The notes under the pieces are model-generated. The model was not told the DNA's origin. It made no database searches and saw nothing but the letters and a program-made list of their open reading frames with translations. Of a stretch of 64,000 nucleotides of DNA, positions 20,349 through 32,431 are shown one piece after another. Origin of the DNA: Isoetes taiwanensis (Eukaryota; Streptophyta; Lycopodiopsida; Isoetales; Isoetaceae); the NCBI GenBank assembly GCA_021234155.1, contig JAJEKV010000017.1, positions 18,734,372-18,798,371 of the forward strand, written 5' to 3'. Position 1 is the first letter of the stretch; each line of letters begins with the position of its first letter. The position numbers and the translations under genes were made by a program.

Positions 20349-23300
20349 TTTTTCTGAGATTTTACATTGCAACAAATTAATCATTGCATTTACTTCCATT
20401 CGCATGTCAATCCTTTCCTGTTTGAGTTCTAGCTATGAAGAAAGAAGTGAGCTACTGTTCACCCTAAATGCTCTGCTTATTAGGGCTGACAATGAGAATC
20501 GAAATATCAAGTAAGCTTGCTGGCCTTTGCTTTATAACTTTCCCATAGTTGATGTTTAATCTGTTGATCAGCATCTAAATGTCCACGTAAGATTTTTTAC
20601 CATGTTTTATATCCAGCTTTGTTTAACCGAATGAGACTTTGGCATATAGCAGGTCCCTATCAGAGCGACATATAGGGATCATCATTCGGGTTTCTAAACT
20701 TAAATCTGCTCTTCAATCGAAGCCTTATCTGCATTGTTCAACACTGGGCTTATTTGCAGGTAAGCATGTCTGATATATTTTCCATGCTTGAGAACTCCGT
20801 CGTTATTATTAAGAAATTCAGTCAGCAAATTTGTTAGCAGCAAATTTACATGTGAAAGATTTCTCTTACTGGTTTAGTGTCTACATCTCATGCTTCTGCC
20901 ATGTTCTTTTCATGTTTTTCCGCCTCTGACTTGGTTTTGTTGGGTTTCTAAACTTCAATATGCTCTTTCCATATTTTTTGCCTCTGAATATAATTCCAGT
21001 TGAGCATAAATTTCTGGCAGATTATGAACTACTGCTCATCAAATATTGACGTGAATAAATAGGAGAAAGGAATGCAGGTCGTGATCTATCATGAGTAGCA
21101 ATTATTCCTGAAATAGTACAAGATTGTGAACCAGCAGAAGATGATGTTGCCTGAGAAACAAATTTAACTAGCTTTTTCAAGTAAGAACTCATTTCGATAA
21201 TGTCCATTCTGCTTACAATGCCTACAAGTTACTTCAATTCTCCTTTTTAAGTTTGTGCTCATGCTTTAATTTTTCTTTGTTGTAATCAATCATAGCATAG
21301 CTAAGCTGAGTTTTCTTGCTTCTTCTTAGCTAATTTAGTTCAGGAAAATTCTAATCCACATTAATGTCCATGTGACATAGTTTTATATTTGGACAATAGT
21401 AACAATGTGAAGATACTGATCTTCCACATACATCAGCACTATGAATCATATCAGTCTTTGACATATCTGCATCAGCTCTATCAAATCTCCTTGGAGTGTC
21501 ATTAGCTTTCAGATGTACTATGCAACAATCAAGTGAGAGCTGCTTCATTTGCTCTTTAACAATTTCTTGCCATCCTAACCCATGGAGAGTACAAGAATCT
21601 TTAAGATATTCCCATGTTTGAGAAAATGTAGTAAAGTTAGAGGGGTTCGCACAATAACTGGGTTTCATGGGATTTGTGGTCGTTTAGTGAAAAAAAACAT
21701 GGAGGATACAACTTTTATAGTAAATCAAGGAATTTGCAACTACGATTGCATGGAATGAGCAGGGTTGACCTTTTCAAGGTCTTTGACTTTTGAAGTACAA
21801 TTTTGAAAGGGATAGACATTGAGAGGGCATGCGACAGATCGATTTTGCTATTTAACGACCCCTTTTAACATACTGGTATAGGAGATACTTACTAATGGTT
21901 TTTGCACATGACCAACATGTTGCTTGGTGTGTCTGCTATAGTCTGCTGCTATGAATAAGGACATGACATGACGACATTTGGTTTGGTATGTGGAATGGTG
22001 TCCTTCCAGAGGCGAAGCATTGACCTCTAAAAACACATTAATCTATGAGAATGTAAAGCTTTTATTGTCATGGCCATTCTGTGCAGGCTATGATTGTAGT
22101 TCATTTCTATATGACGATATTAAAACCTGACATCCGTTGAATTCCATAATCTATTTTTTGGACCTTTGTTATCATGTGCAAAATAAACCATCTTCTCAGG
22201 CGATTTGTGAGGAGCATGTGAAAAGAAATCGCGCATTGGATGATAGGGTAGTTCTTTATAGCTGTTGTTCACTGGTATATCATTGTAGTGACTACAAAAA
22301 CAAATTGCTCAAACTGCTTTTTTCATCCGCATGTTTGAACAATAAAAGCTCCTTCTTGAACTATTATGATGCATCTAATACATATGTAGGACCATACATT
22401 TGGTCAGGCTAGTGAGCTGCAACATTTCTATAGGCCTTACATGAATGCATAGTCTTATTTGATATTTTGAATTGTCTTATTTGATATTTTGAATTGTGAC
22501 ATTCTTTAGCATTTAATATTTTTTCTATTCTTCACCATTTGCAAGGGGGAGTATTTTTTGGTAAAGCTTTGCAAGTTTGCATCCATCATTGAGGTGTGTA
22601 AATCTGCCCGAAATCTTTCGCAATATTTGGATGCTTTTATGTTGGGAGGTTTCTGTGGAGGCATGTGTCATTCTTAGGTTGTTCTTCCCAAGTGCAGGTG
22701 GATGTTGCATTGCAAGAAAGCAAAACATGGGCACATACATTTTAGAGATCTTTTGTAGTCAAAGATAGATGTTGTTGAAGAGGATCTATTATTATAGACC
22801 ACGTTAAATATATATCTAGATTGCATGGTGGTTCAAGTTCTTATAATGAACTTTCCCATTCATTTAGTTGGTTAGCCGATTCAAAAATGATAAGGATCTA
22901 TTGTTATAGACCACTTCAATATTATATTTAGATTGCATGGTGGTTCAAATTCTTATATTGAACAGCAGTGGGACAACTGCTCAAGATATAACTTCTAAAT
23001 GCAAGTGGACAGACATGAAATGTCCTTTCATGTTTTTATAGTATGATACAAGAATTCTATGAATTTGTTTTTTGGTAATAGAATAAATGGTTGTTCTAAT
23101 GAAAATTATGGATGTAAAATCAAGGTTAACGACCCAAATATAGTACCTAATTTTTTCTGAATTAGGTGCAACCACCACAATTTAACACACCATAAGAAAA
23201 TATTATTATTGTTTCATTGAAGGATGTCAGACTTTTAATCTCACTCATCAACTGCGCTGCTATAGTTTGCCTCGAACGAGCCTCCTTCTTAGAGGGTTCT

Positions 23301-23940
23301 AGGAGGTTTAATTGTAATGGGATGTTGCTTGTGGTGATGAATTTTGCTGTCTCCATACTCCATCAAATCCACTAGAGCACTATTGAATTGTTATGTATCT
23401 TGATTGACCCCCTATGCTCATATAGCAGCCTCCTATATTTGAATGAGGCCTATAAAAAGATCAACAAGTCATAATGTGCTATGCATACCAATTGGAAATA
23501 AATCTAGCATGAACATAAATGTCGCATAACTGAAGAAGTGAAGCCAACCATGGAAAATGGTAAGATATAATTCTATATGCGGTCCATTATGTCTATGCAT
23601 CCAATTACACACTATACATTCCATCATTCTGAGCCATTCCATGTAACCATCCCTAAACTACTTTGGCAGTTTATTAAAAACGCGATCACCTTTACAAATT
23701 CTTTTGCACCTATAAACTCTGTGTTGTAATTTTTTTGCCAAGAAAATAGTAAGATGTAATTCTTTATGCAGTTATTACATTATCCATTCAATTGCAAAAA
23801 TCCCATTGTTCCTACCATTTCCACGCATCTATGACTAATATCAGGCATTCCTAGCCTCTTTTACACTTTGTTGATCCATTACATCTAGATACGATTACAT
23901 TTACAATTTTTTTTCACCTACAAACCCATTAATGATGTTG
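20349..23940. other. Intergenic relic region, 3.6 kb
   Basis: No intact gene is supported. A minus-strand stretch at about 21260-21220 reads CRHCKQNGHYRNE, like a Copia gag zinc knuckle that has lost its last cysteine. Nearby minus frames 21351-21668 and 21848-22036 are unidentified. Two near-identical 60-bp stretches at about 22795-22850 and 22900-22960 (TATTATAGACCACGTTAAAT... and TGTTATAGACCACTTCAATA...) form a local direct repeat. A pair of related stretches is also seen at 23550-23640 and 23750-23830. Confidence 0.45.
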
Positions 23941-24260
23941 TTCTCAATCATGTGATCGATAACACTGGTGGTGGGGTCTTCTTTGTGAATGGCCCTAAGG
24001 TAACCAGAAAGACAAATCTATGTAACACTCTCCTAGCATATGTATATGCAAGGGGTTGGATTGCTTTAGGAACTGCATCTTCTGGCATTGCATCAATGTA
24101 CATGCAGTATACATGCAAGGGAACTTGGTTCAGGTTAGGAGGCATCACATGGTTCAAGGCTTGGGCATCGATCCCACATGATGCAGTTGGTGATTATGAG
24201 CTTCTCGAGTTTCTAACAAAATATAACATTGTTGTTGGTAGACCTGAGTCGCGCGTGTAG
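23940..24260 (+). pseudogene. Helitron PIF1-like helicase fragment
   Basis: The 102-codon frame reads GGVFFVNGPKVTRKT, then LLAYVYARGWIALGTASSGIA, the N-terminal helicase block of plant Helitrons (normally FFVDGPGGTGKT and ALATASSGIAA). The Walker A loop is decayed: the glycine before the final KT is arginine. Only motif I and the following segment remain, and no Rep domain or CTRR end was identified. Confidence 0.7.
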
Positions 24261-24369
24261 GACATAATATCAGAGCATGTTTACACGTTTATGTTCGCCA
24301 CTGTAGGCACGACGGGAGGAGCTTTTATACCTATTAGCTTTGCAAATGAGCTTCACCATCGAGCTTACA

Positions 24370-24720
24370 GACATTCCTAGAATCCTTTGGGACAGGTTCT
24401 TCATGATGTGGATCCATTGAGACTGATCCCGTTTTTCTCCTCGGCGAATGGGGCCCCCTCATTCTTCCATTTTCTTCTAAGTGATTCCGGGCCCGATCTG
24501 GTTTGGTAAAATCCTTTCAACATAACATTCAGCGGAAGGTGGATCGTGCCTTCGCTCCGCTCCGAAGAGCTAGCATTCTGTTTCAGTAAGCCAAAAGGTA
24601 ACACGAGTTCGAATCCCGTAAGGGGCAGACTAATCCTATCTTGAAGAAAAGAATAGTTTATGGAATCAGAATAGTTTATGGAAAAGAATAGTTTATCAGT
24701 TTGCTTTGCAAACATGAATG
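24370..24720. other. GC-richer segment, possible organelle-derived insert
   Basis: This 350-bp stretch differs in composition from its AT-rich surroundings. It has a 104-codon minus frame (24401-24715) and contains ACGAGTTCGAATCCCGT at about 24611-24627, which resembles the T arm of a tRNA. No complete cloverleaf can be drawn. A transferred mitochondrial or plastid piece is one explanation. Confidence 0.25.
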
Positions 24721-24963
24721 AAAAATGAGTCGCTTCGGTCTATATATTGAATCATTGACTTATTTCCCAAACGACAAACATAACCTCTATTTGCATCAAA
24801 AAATTTTGTACTTGCATATAGACCCAATATATTTATTTAAGATTTTATTTGAAACATATATTGCCTTGAATGCATTGTGCACGTAATCACAACTAACGCA
24901 TATAAATGTCTTTACACGACTAATGCTCGGCATCACGTTTCTCGTCTCTTTTTATTAAGTTAA

Positions 24964-25176
24964 AGAGAGCCAAGCGGTTAAATAACTTAGTTTAATGGTG
25001 AGTGAGAAAGGAACAAGACTTTAAAAATAAATTTAACACGGGTAGATGTGAAGCTACCCTTCTCAGGATTTTTAGAGCCAAGCGGTTAAATAACTTAGTT
25101 TAATGGTGAGTGAGAAAGGAACAAGACTCTAAAAATAAATTTAACACGGGTAGATGTGAAGCTACCCTTAGGATTT
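24964..25176. repeat. Tandem duplication of a 103-110 bp unit
   Basis: The unit opening AGAGCCAAGCGGTTAAATAA and ending in GGATTTTTAG occurs twice (about 24966-25072 and 25073-25174) with one substitution and a 4-bp deletion. It contains the inverted motif GGGTAG...CTACCC. No coding content. Confidence 0.9.
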
Positions 25177-25408
25177 TTAGAAACTCCCTAAACACTGCTA
25201 TGTCAGTCAGTTCAGTCAGTTCACATGTTCAAAGTTGATGTTAAAACTGCACTTAGCCAGTAGCGCATTCACTTTTTACTATGCCTAGGCTAGGCGTACT
25301 GTCTAGTGTCACTTTTTACTCTATTTCATCAACTACCCACTTCTGTTTATATAAACATGTTACAGAACAAGATTGTTGCGTTTTACAATACAGCAGGTCT
25401 GTTGCACT

Positions 25409-28238
25409 TTACAATGCATTATTATCCAAGGTTGCACTCTGGTCAACCATCTCCACATAAGAATTACTCTGCTCTTCATACCTATACCTGTAACCCAATG
25501 TTAACCACCCTGAACCTGAATCTGCCTTGTGTAACATATAAACATTAAATGCATACGAACCATTTCCCTGACGCAGCATTGCAGAAGAGTCCAGATTGGG
25601 CATCATAATAATACCCAGTATTTGCATTATAGTAATATCTGTTGAAGGTCAGATGCCAAATAAGCATTTCTAAAATGGCAGCATATAAAGAACAGCAGAA
25701 AGTTGCATATATACCCCGACGACTCATCATACACATAGCCGGAATCATCATACCCGACATAACCTGCACCACACAAAATCATTAACATAAAAAATCCATC
25801 GGCAGAAATAATAGGATGATAGCATTACACTAAGTTATTCCATTAAAACTCGTAACACTTGCATACAAAGAAGTCTATAACTAGAATTCTATCACAGATA
25901 CAGTCCAAGACGTCACCAGTATTGACTTCACCATTGCCAGCAACCTCGTTGCTCTCAGCTGCCTCATTCTCATCTCCTCCAAACATATTGACAGTAGTAG
26001 CCCTTACAACTCGGGAAGGTATATTCTGGTCAGGAGCAACATCTTCATCAGCATCATCCCCAAACATGTCATTGCGCACACTGACACCACTGTTAGTAAA
26101 AAGGCCATCCCTAGCTCTTATAAGTGCTTCATATCCCCCTGCCAAAAGATGCAATATTGTTAACTGTTCCGTACATAGCCAACAATCAATTATCAGCTAA
26201 CCCTGGTTGCAAATTTTATAATCTCATTCTATGCAATGAAACGTCAAAACACCATTTTCATACAGCTTTAATCCATTCAAGACGGCTTCACATAGTGAAG
26301 GTAACTGAAATCATAGATTGATAAGATTCAATAAATATAATCAGGTTCATCAGCGTCATCCCCAAACATGTCATTGCGCACACTGACACCACTGTTAGTA
26401 AAAAGGCCATCCCTAGCTCTTATAAGTGCTTCATATCCCCCTGCCAAAAGATGCAATATTGTTAACTGTTCCGTGCGTAGCCAGAAATCGATTATCAACT
26501 AACCCTGGTTGCAAATTTTCTAATCTCATTCTATGCAATGAAACGTCAAAACACCATTTTACAGCTTTAATCCATTAAAGACAGCTTCACATAGTGAAGG
26601 TAACTGAAAGCATAGATTGATAAGATTCAATAAATATAATCAGGTTCTATGTTCAACTAAGCTCATTATGAAGCATCGAAAGAAAACGGACTAGAAGGAT
26701 GGCTTAAATTTTTTAAAAGACTGTAGTCTCCAACAGGTCATACATTTCTTGGTAGGTGGTGCCTTCTGGAGTTGCTTACCAGACCTCAAGGAACAAGCCG
26801 CTTGTAAAATTCTTATTATATTAATTGAATAAATACCATGTTGGAAGATCAACATATGAAAGTAAATTCCATTTAAAGTGTAAATTACTAATCTTAAGTG
26901 TACCTGCTTCCCGGTCAAATGTCTCTTTAGTTTCGTTATAGACATCTGCAGATACAATTTTAGGACATCATTATAAAACCATTTCAAGGGTCAAACAGAC
27001 TGCAGAGTCGACTTACCATATTCCCCATTGTCAAGTAGCCGCATCGCATCCTCGGTAAGGCTTTCAAATTTAGCTTTAGCATCTCCAGTTAGCTTCTCGC
27101 GAGGACCTTTCTCCTTTGGAGAACCCTTAAGCCTTCTCAAAGCGTGTAAAACCTAGAAAAAAACATGCACTCGCTATAAGGGTATATGCTAGCAGAACAA
27201 GCCAACATTATGCATTTATCCAAGTTAAAGAGAATAAGAAAGGAAACCAACATAAAAATACAACCAAAACCCAAATAAAGTCGGTGCCTGCACTAGAACT
27301 CACTATGATGCTTCATATGAAATGATGTGCAAAAAAAATGTGCACCGTTTCTCCTGGTTGAAGTGCATCTGCTATACGACGTTTGATGGTTGCTATTTCT
27401 TTTGAAGTGAGATCCTCAATAATTTCATCCTCAGTTGTAATATGTCTTTCAGCAAAGCGTGTATCAACTTGCACACTATCTAACCATGCATCCTGCAAGT
27501 CAGAAAAAGTTATGATAAGAAACGCAAGCATGCTAAACAAGTGTTTCATATATTTTTCTCGTTCTTACATTCATTCCTACCTTGTACTCTCTATCAGATT
27601 TGTATTCAACATAGTTCCCATCAGCATCGAAGTATCCTTCTTCTCTTTCCTTTTTCAGGTTAAAAGGTTCAAGTTGCACTCCATTTTCATCTTCCTGGTC
27701 GCTTGTCTGAAGACACATATAGACAGCCATATTAATGCATTTGCCATAAAAGGGATATCCCTCTGAGATAGTTACAAAGATCTAAATCATCAAATTGCTG
27801 ATTTATATTACCTCGTATTCTTCTTCAGCTGCCACCACATCATTTACCACAGAAGTATCCTCCGAGCTACGCAGTTGTTCATCCATAATTGTCCGCCGAA
27901 CTGCCCTTTCTGTTGCAGCAACACGAGGGTCTCTTTGGAGCATTGGGCCACATTGTTCTTCACCTGGGACCGTATCCAACTTCTTAACACCTTTTTTTCC
28001 TTTGGGAAAACGAAGCTTCTTTTCCCTAAAACACAATCACCGTATCACAAGGCTTCGAGGTGCTAGAAGAAATCACATAGAATTTAACCCTACCAGAATA
28101 AGAAAAACTTAAACAACTTAGAACCTAAGCATACCTCGTTGTATCTTCGTGCTCTTCCTCGGGGTCGTCATAGTTAAATCTAACGCGTTTGTGAAGAGGA
28201 CCAATGCCCGACGAGGCTGCGATCGCCGTATCCGCCAT
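25409..28238 (-). CDS. CD2BP2: CD2BP2/LIN1-type U5 snRNP protein, ten exons
   Basis: Exons 28135-28238, 27812-28025, 27581-27706, 27346-27492, 27017-27152, 26904-26945, 25917-26138, 25715-25763, 25561-25638 and 25409-25487 join in frame to 398 residues. Family hallmarks are KRVRFNYDDPEEE near the start, EEGYFDADGNYVEY, DAWLDSVQVD, GETVLHALRRLKG and YNETKETFDRE. In animals and yeast this protein binds the U5 snRNP during spliceosome assembly in the nucleus. The usual C-terminal GYF domain is not evident. Instead residues about 325-375 form aromatic repeats (GYVYDESSGYYYN, TGYYYDAQSGLFC, ASGKWYRYEE) that look like an OCRE domain. The last donor (AAATG/GTTCG) was chosen because it restores the frame. 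Part of exon 7 is duplicated in the upstream intron. Confidence 0.88.
26044..26647. repeat. 300-bp tandem duplication including part of CD2BP2 exon 7
   Basis: The segment starting TTCATCAGC[A/G]TCATCCCC at 26044 recurs at 26346, running through AAGATGCAATATTGTTAACT to AATCAGGTTC. The two copies are about 97% alike. The duplicate, lying upstream in the gene's direction, carries the 5' part of exon 7 with an intact acceptor (CAG before GGGGATATG) but lacks the exon's own donor. It is therefore probably not used as an exon. Confidence 0.88.
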
Positions 28239-29530
28239 AGCCTACTTCCTCTGTTGAACACAATAAAGAGGTCCCATATATAAATCTGGGCTAAAGGTAT
28301 TCATGATGGAGGCATCTTTCCATATATTCCATAAATAATGGAAGATTTACTTTTGCAAAAGTGAACCTAAAATCTCAGGCTCCCTATGGAACATGGCCCG
28401 GGGCTCCTCCCCAGATTTCTTGAACATGGCCCGGTCAAATTGGAAAAAAATCAGTAAAGTAGATGCTGAAAATTTTCAAAAAAAAAAAAAAACACTTTCT
28501 GAAAAGATAAATAAAATTCGGCAAATTAAAATTACAAGAATTTATTGCGGCGGCCTTGACAGTCTTATAGAATTATGTTTGCCACTGTATGTGTATCAAT
28601 ATATGGAAACACAGAGTACCTTTTTGTTCCATGGACATAAATCTTTTTATGTTCTAGAATCGAAAATAGTCCCATGAATTCTTGTAAGTAGATATGTAGT
28701 GAGTTAATACAAAAATGAGAATAAGATCAGATTGGGGACATTGGGGACATGCAGTGAGCAAAAAATAGTTGCTAAGTACATGTCAAGTTTGAATCTTGTA
28801 ATGCGCAGGAAGAAAGCCAATGAAGATCTGCAAAGTTTTAAAAGCTACAATGACTAGCAATCTCGGCTCCCGCAGCAGTGGCATGTACTACAAGACGGGC
28901 TGGTCTGGTTGGATAAGAAGTGCCAAGCATCAAAGCGGGAAGATTTCCCTAGGTTCCTTAAGATTTTATAAGGATTCTCCAAGATTCTTGTACGATTCTG
29001 TCGTGTATAGTTAACCGTGTGCAAAGGCATTTGTACGCAGGTCAAGGACAACGGGATCCATTGTACGTCCCTGAGCTATTGAAGGTGGTCGAATATGCAA
29101 GTCGTAATGGTAGTTGACGTCCATGATTTGTTTGTTGGTAAGTCGGTCCTCAAAATTGAGTAAGTGCAAACATTTGATTGTATTGCAAGGCTAATACTTT
29201 TACCATTACGAACTTGTTATGCATTGATGTGATCATGACTCTGTCATATATCAGATCCTTTGCCGATCTTGGCATATATCTTGCGTATTTTGCACGTATT
29301 TTTTTTTTGTTTTCGAGTTGGTTCATGATAGACTCTTGTATTTTTCAAGACCCTTTTTGGTGTCCAATCCTTCCATAATATGGCATATTGCTCCTACTTT
29401 GAGCTTACGTTCGTGGTCATGGATGCTTGAGCAGATGAAGTTGTTGAGAAAATGAGACGTTGCATAGGGATGGTCATAAATAAGTTCATCTTGTCCACTA
29501 ATGTGATCATAAATGTAGTATATCTTAACG
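28239..29530. other. 5' flank of CD2BP2 and relic sequence
   Basis: The first 150 bp hold the likely CD2BP2 promoter. Beyond that are A-rich runs (about 28478-28492), short unrecognised frames and no gene. The end runs into Gypsy remnants at 29534. Confidence 0.5.
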
Positions 29531-29533
29531 TGG

Positions 29534-31300
29534 TTGGGCACCTTGTCCAGTATACGCTTGTTGAAATTTGTTGACATGTGTGCTAGATCCAATGGCTGTC
29601 ATGTGGACGTTTCTGCTTTTGCAATTGGTGTTGTTCTTTCCCAAGAATATGAACCTCATAAGGATAAGCCAATTCGTTTTGCTAGTCGGAAGCTAAATCC
29701 CGTGGAACGAAATTATTCTGCCACCGAGCATGAGGCTCTTGATCTTAACTTTTGTGTTCAACGTTTCTGCCACTATCTCCTGGGAAGCAAAATTAAGTTT
29801 TTTGTTGATCATCGGGCCCTTCTTTATTTGATCAACAAGACCACACACACGAGTTGTATTGTCAGATGGGTTCTCATCCTCCAAGAATTTGCCTCTTTTG
29901 AGATCATACACAAGCCAAGAAAGTCTCACACAGTTTCAAACTATCTCTCCCACATTCATATAGATGACCCCTCCTCGGTTGTTTCAGATACCTTCACAGA
30001 TGCCCAACTTTTCTTGGTTACTGCCATGCCTTACTGATTCAGCAGTATCTCTTGACGGGAGCGCTTTCGCCTACGGACCCCACGCTTTCTCCTAAATGCC
30101 AATGGCTTCGACACCAACAGCTCCTTCGAGAAGCCCATGAATACACTATGGTTGCAGGCCACTTGTACAAACGGGGTAAAGATATGATCCTAGCACGATG
30201 TGTTCTCCCCCATGAAATTCCATGCATTGTCCAACTAGCTCGTGAGGGTTTGGGGAGGACATTTCAGTGGTGACAACATGGCCAGAAGAATCCTCTTGGC
30301 AAGCTATTTTTGGCCCACATTCTTCAAGGATGCCCATGTTCATGCATGCACTTGTGGTGTCTGTCAATGCCTCGGAAGACCCACGGCCCAGGATGCCCTA
30401 CCTCTCACCCCGATCGCCAAGCCACTGCCTTCAGCAAATAGAGAATGGATTTTATTGGTCCTGTGGATCCTCTAGCTAAATATAGTCGTGCATGCTACAT
30501 TAGATTATGCTATCAAATGGGCAGAGCCCATGCGCTTCCTAACAACACAGCAGCCAGCACGACCAAAATTCTTTATATTCATATCATCACTCGTTTCGAA
30601 TGTCCTATGGAACTTGTCAATGACCGTGGTGTTCATTTTGTGAATCACACCATCAAAGAGCTCACTGATTATATTTATACCTACCAGAGAACCATACCAT
30701 ATTATCCACAGGGGAATGGTCTGGCAGAAAGCAAAAACAAAACTCTCATCTCAATCGTAAAGAAAATCTGTGACGCTTCTAAGAAAGATTGGCATGAAAA
30801 ATTGACAACAGTTTTATGGACATACAACACCACATACAAGATTGCCACATGGTACACTCCTTTCAAACTTGTTTATGGTCAAGCGACTTTGATGCTTTTC
30901 AAATATAAATATTCAAATTCTAATTAGCTACTACATATAATCCTCCAGGTGCTCTTAAAGAACGTGTTTATCAACTTGAACATCTAGATGAAATTTGCTG
31001 AGATGCTTATCTCCATGTCCTGGCTAGACATCAACTCATAAAATCATGGCATGACAATAAAATCAAAATAAAGGACCAAGTATGGTAATTTAGTTCTACT
31101 TTATGATTCAAGATATAAAAGTCACCCTGGCAAGCTCAAACTTCGTTAATTAGGGCTTTATGAGATTAAACAAGCAGTTCATCCAGAGGTATTTCAACTT
31201 TTCAGAGTTGGATGGCACGCCCCTTCCATCGCTAATTAATGGTTATGGTTTTCATCTTAAACCTTTTTACAAGACAGGAAATTCTACAATATCTACAGAC
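29534..31300 (+). pseudogene. Ty3/Gypsy pol relic (RNase H, integrase)
   Basis: Frames in order: RNase H region (29534-30036) with CHVDVSAFAIGVVLSQ, KPIRFASRKLNPVERNYSAT and FFVDHRALLYL; the HHCC zinc-binding region (about 30150-30400) with VLPHEIP and HACTCGVCQCLGRPT; and the integrase core (30445-30927) with DFIGP, ELVNDRGVHFVN and YYPQGNGLAESKNKTL. The three catalytic acids (D, D, E) are recognisable. A tail with ELDGTPLPSLINGY and LKPFYK follows at about 31205-31280. Frameshifts and stops break it, and no LTRs were found. Confidence 0.85.
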
Positions 31301-31499
31301 ACAGACACAGAATTGGAGCCACCATAGTTCTATTAAAAAGGTAGTAGGTTACAAAATTAAGGATTTCTCCTCTATATTATCACACTACCTACTATTCGGA
31401 CTATCCTTACTCAGGATTGGTTGTAGAACACACCCGCAGGATGTGATAAACCAACCGGTGGTGCCATGCAAATGGATCACCGCATCCAAGTAGTCAGAG
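31301..31499. other. Spacer between Gypsy relic and unidentified coding relic
   Basis: AT-rich sequence with no recognisable feature. Confidence 0.4.
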
Positions 31500-32060
31500 T
31501 CAGGGTTGGGCATCTCTGCCATGCCTGTCGGCCAGCCATCCATGGGAATCCCACGGTTCTTCAGTTTTCATATGTCTAGATGGTTCATCCGGCAGGTAAT
31601 TCACTTGAGGCAATTGCTGGACATAGTATTCACATAATCCATGGCGCTCTCCTGTTGATGCTTCTCCTTTCACTCCACCACTTCTTGTATAGGCCATCAG
31701 CTTGCCGCTATACCACCATGGCATCCTAGCTGTCATTCTATTGTCCCATCCTTCTGCATCACGGAATTTTCTGACCAAAAATCCTCTTGGAATTTACCGT
31801 ATCATGCCATAAATATTGCCCCCTTCTAGTATTGCACCGGCGCGATGTATACCATTACGATCTACCGTTATCAAGTTGTCATTCTTAATTATACCACTGT
31901 TCCTCACGATGATGTCCCATCGCCTCTTCTTCTCTAGTGCTTTCTTGTGGACTTAAAATTTTCGCACAAATTCGTCTTCCAGAGATGTTGACACCTGTCT
32001 TTTTCAACGGCTTCGATTCCTCAATGGCTACCTCACATAAATGGCACCGTGAACCGCCAT
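31500..32060 (-). pseudogene. Unidentified coding relic
   Basis: One minus frame reads from about 31950 with KRRWDIIVRNSGIIKNDNLI and NGIHRAGAILEGGNIYGMIR, meets a stop at about 31797, and continues in the same frame with RDAEGWDNRMTARMPWWYSG and ERHGLCEYYVQQLPQVNYLP to 31500. The composition is protein-like, but the family was not recognised. A BLASTP of the two halves would show whether it is a host gene fragment. Confidence 0.35.
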
Positions 32061-32431
32061 AACCTTATTTTTTGAAAGTTCTATGTCTTCCTCATCTCCC
32101 TCAACGCCTCAACCTTTTCGTCGACAACTATGGCTGCCTCTTCATGATTCAACACTCTGCACATCAAAGCAATGGAAGTCACAGCTTTTGCCGTGGTGAG
32201 CTTTTCTACTACTTCTCTTCTGGTGTCTTTGCAAGGTCCAAATCGTGTTATTGCAGTTAGAGCAGGACTTGACTATTTTGCTGATCAAGAACTTTCGATC
32301 CCCAATCAAGGGCAAACTCTGCAATTTGTTGCCAATCTGCAAGATTTCAAACCCTAGTAGATGCAACTCCGATTTTCTTCACTTCGACACTGTTCACTAA
32401 GGTTTTTCACCTTGTCAGCACACCAAATTCA

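Noticed and set aside
24600-24640. A tRNA gene
   Set aside because: Only a T-arm-like stretch is visible; no acceptor stem, D arm or anticodon arm can be paired with it.
25545-25560. Donor TTC/GTATG at the end of CD2BP2 exon 9
   Set aside because: It leaves the wrong phase for exon 10; the donor two codons earlier (AAATG/GTTCG) restores SGKWYRYEE and the frame.
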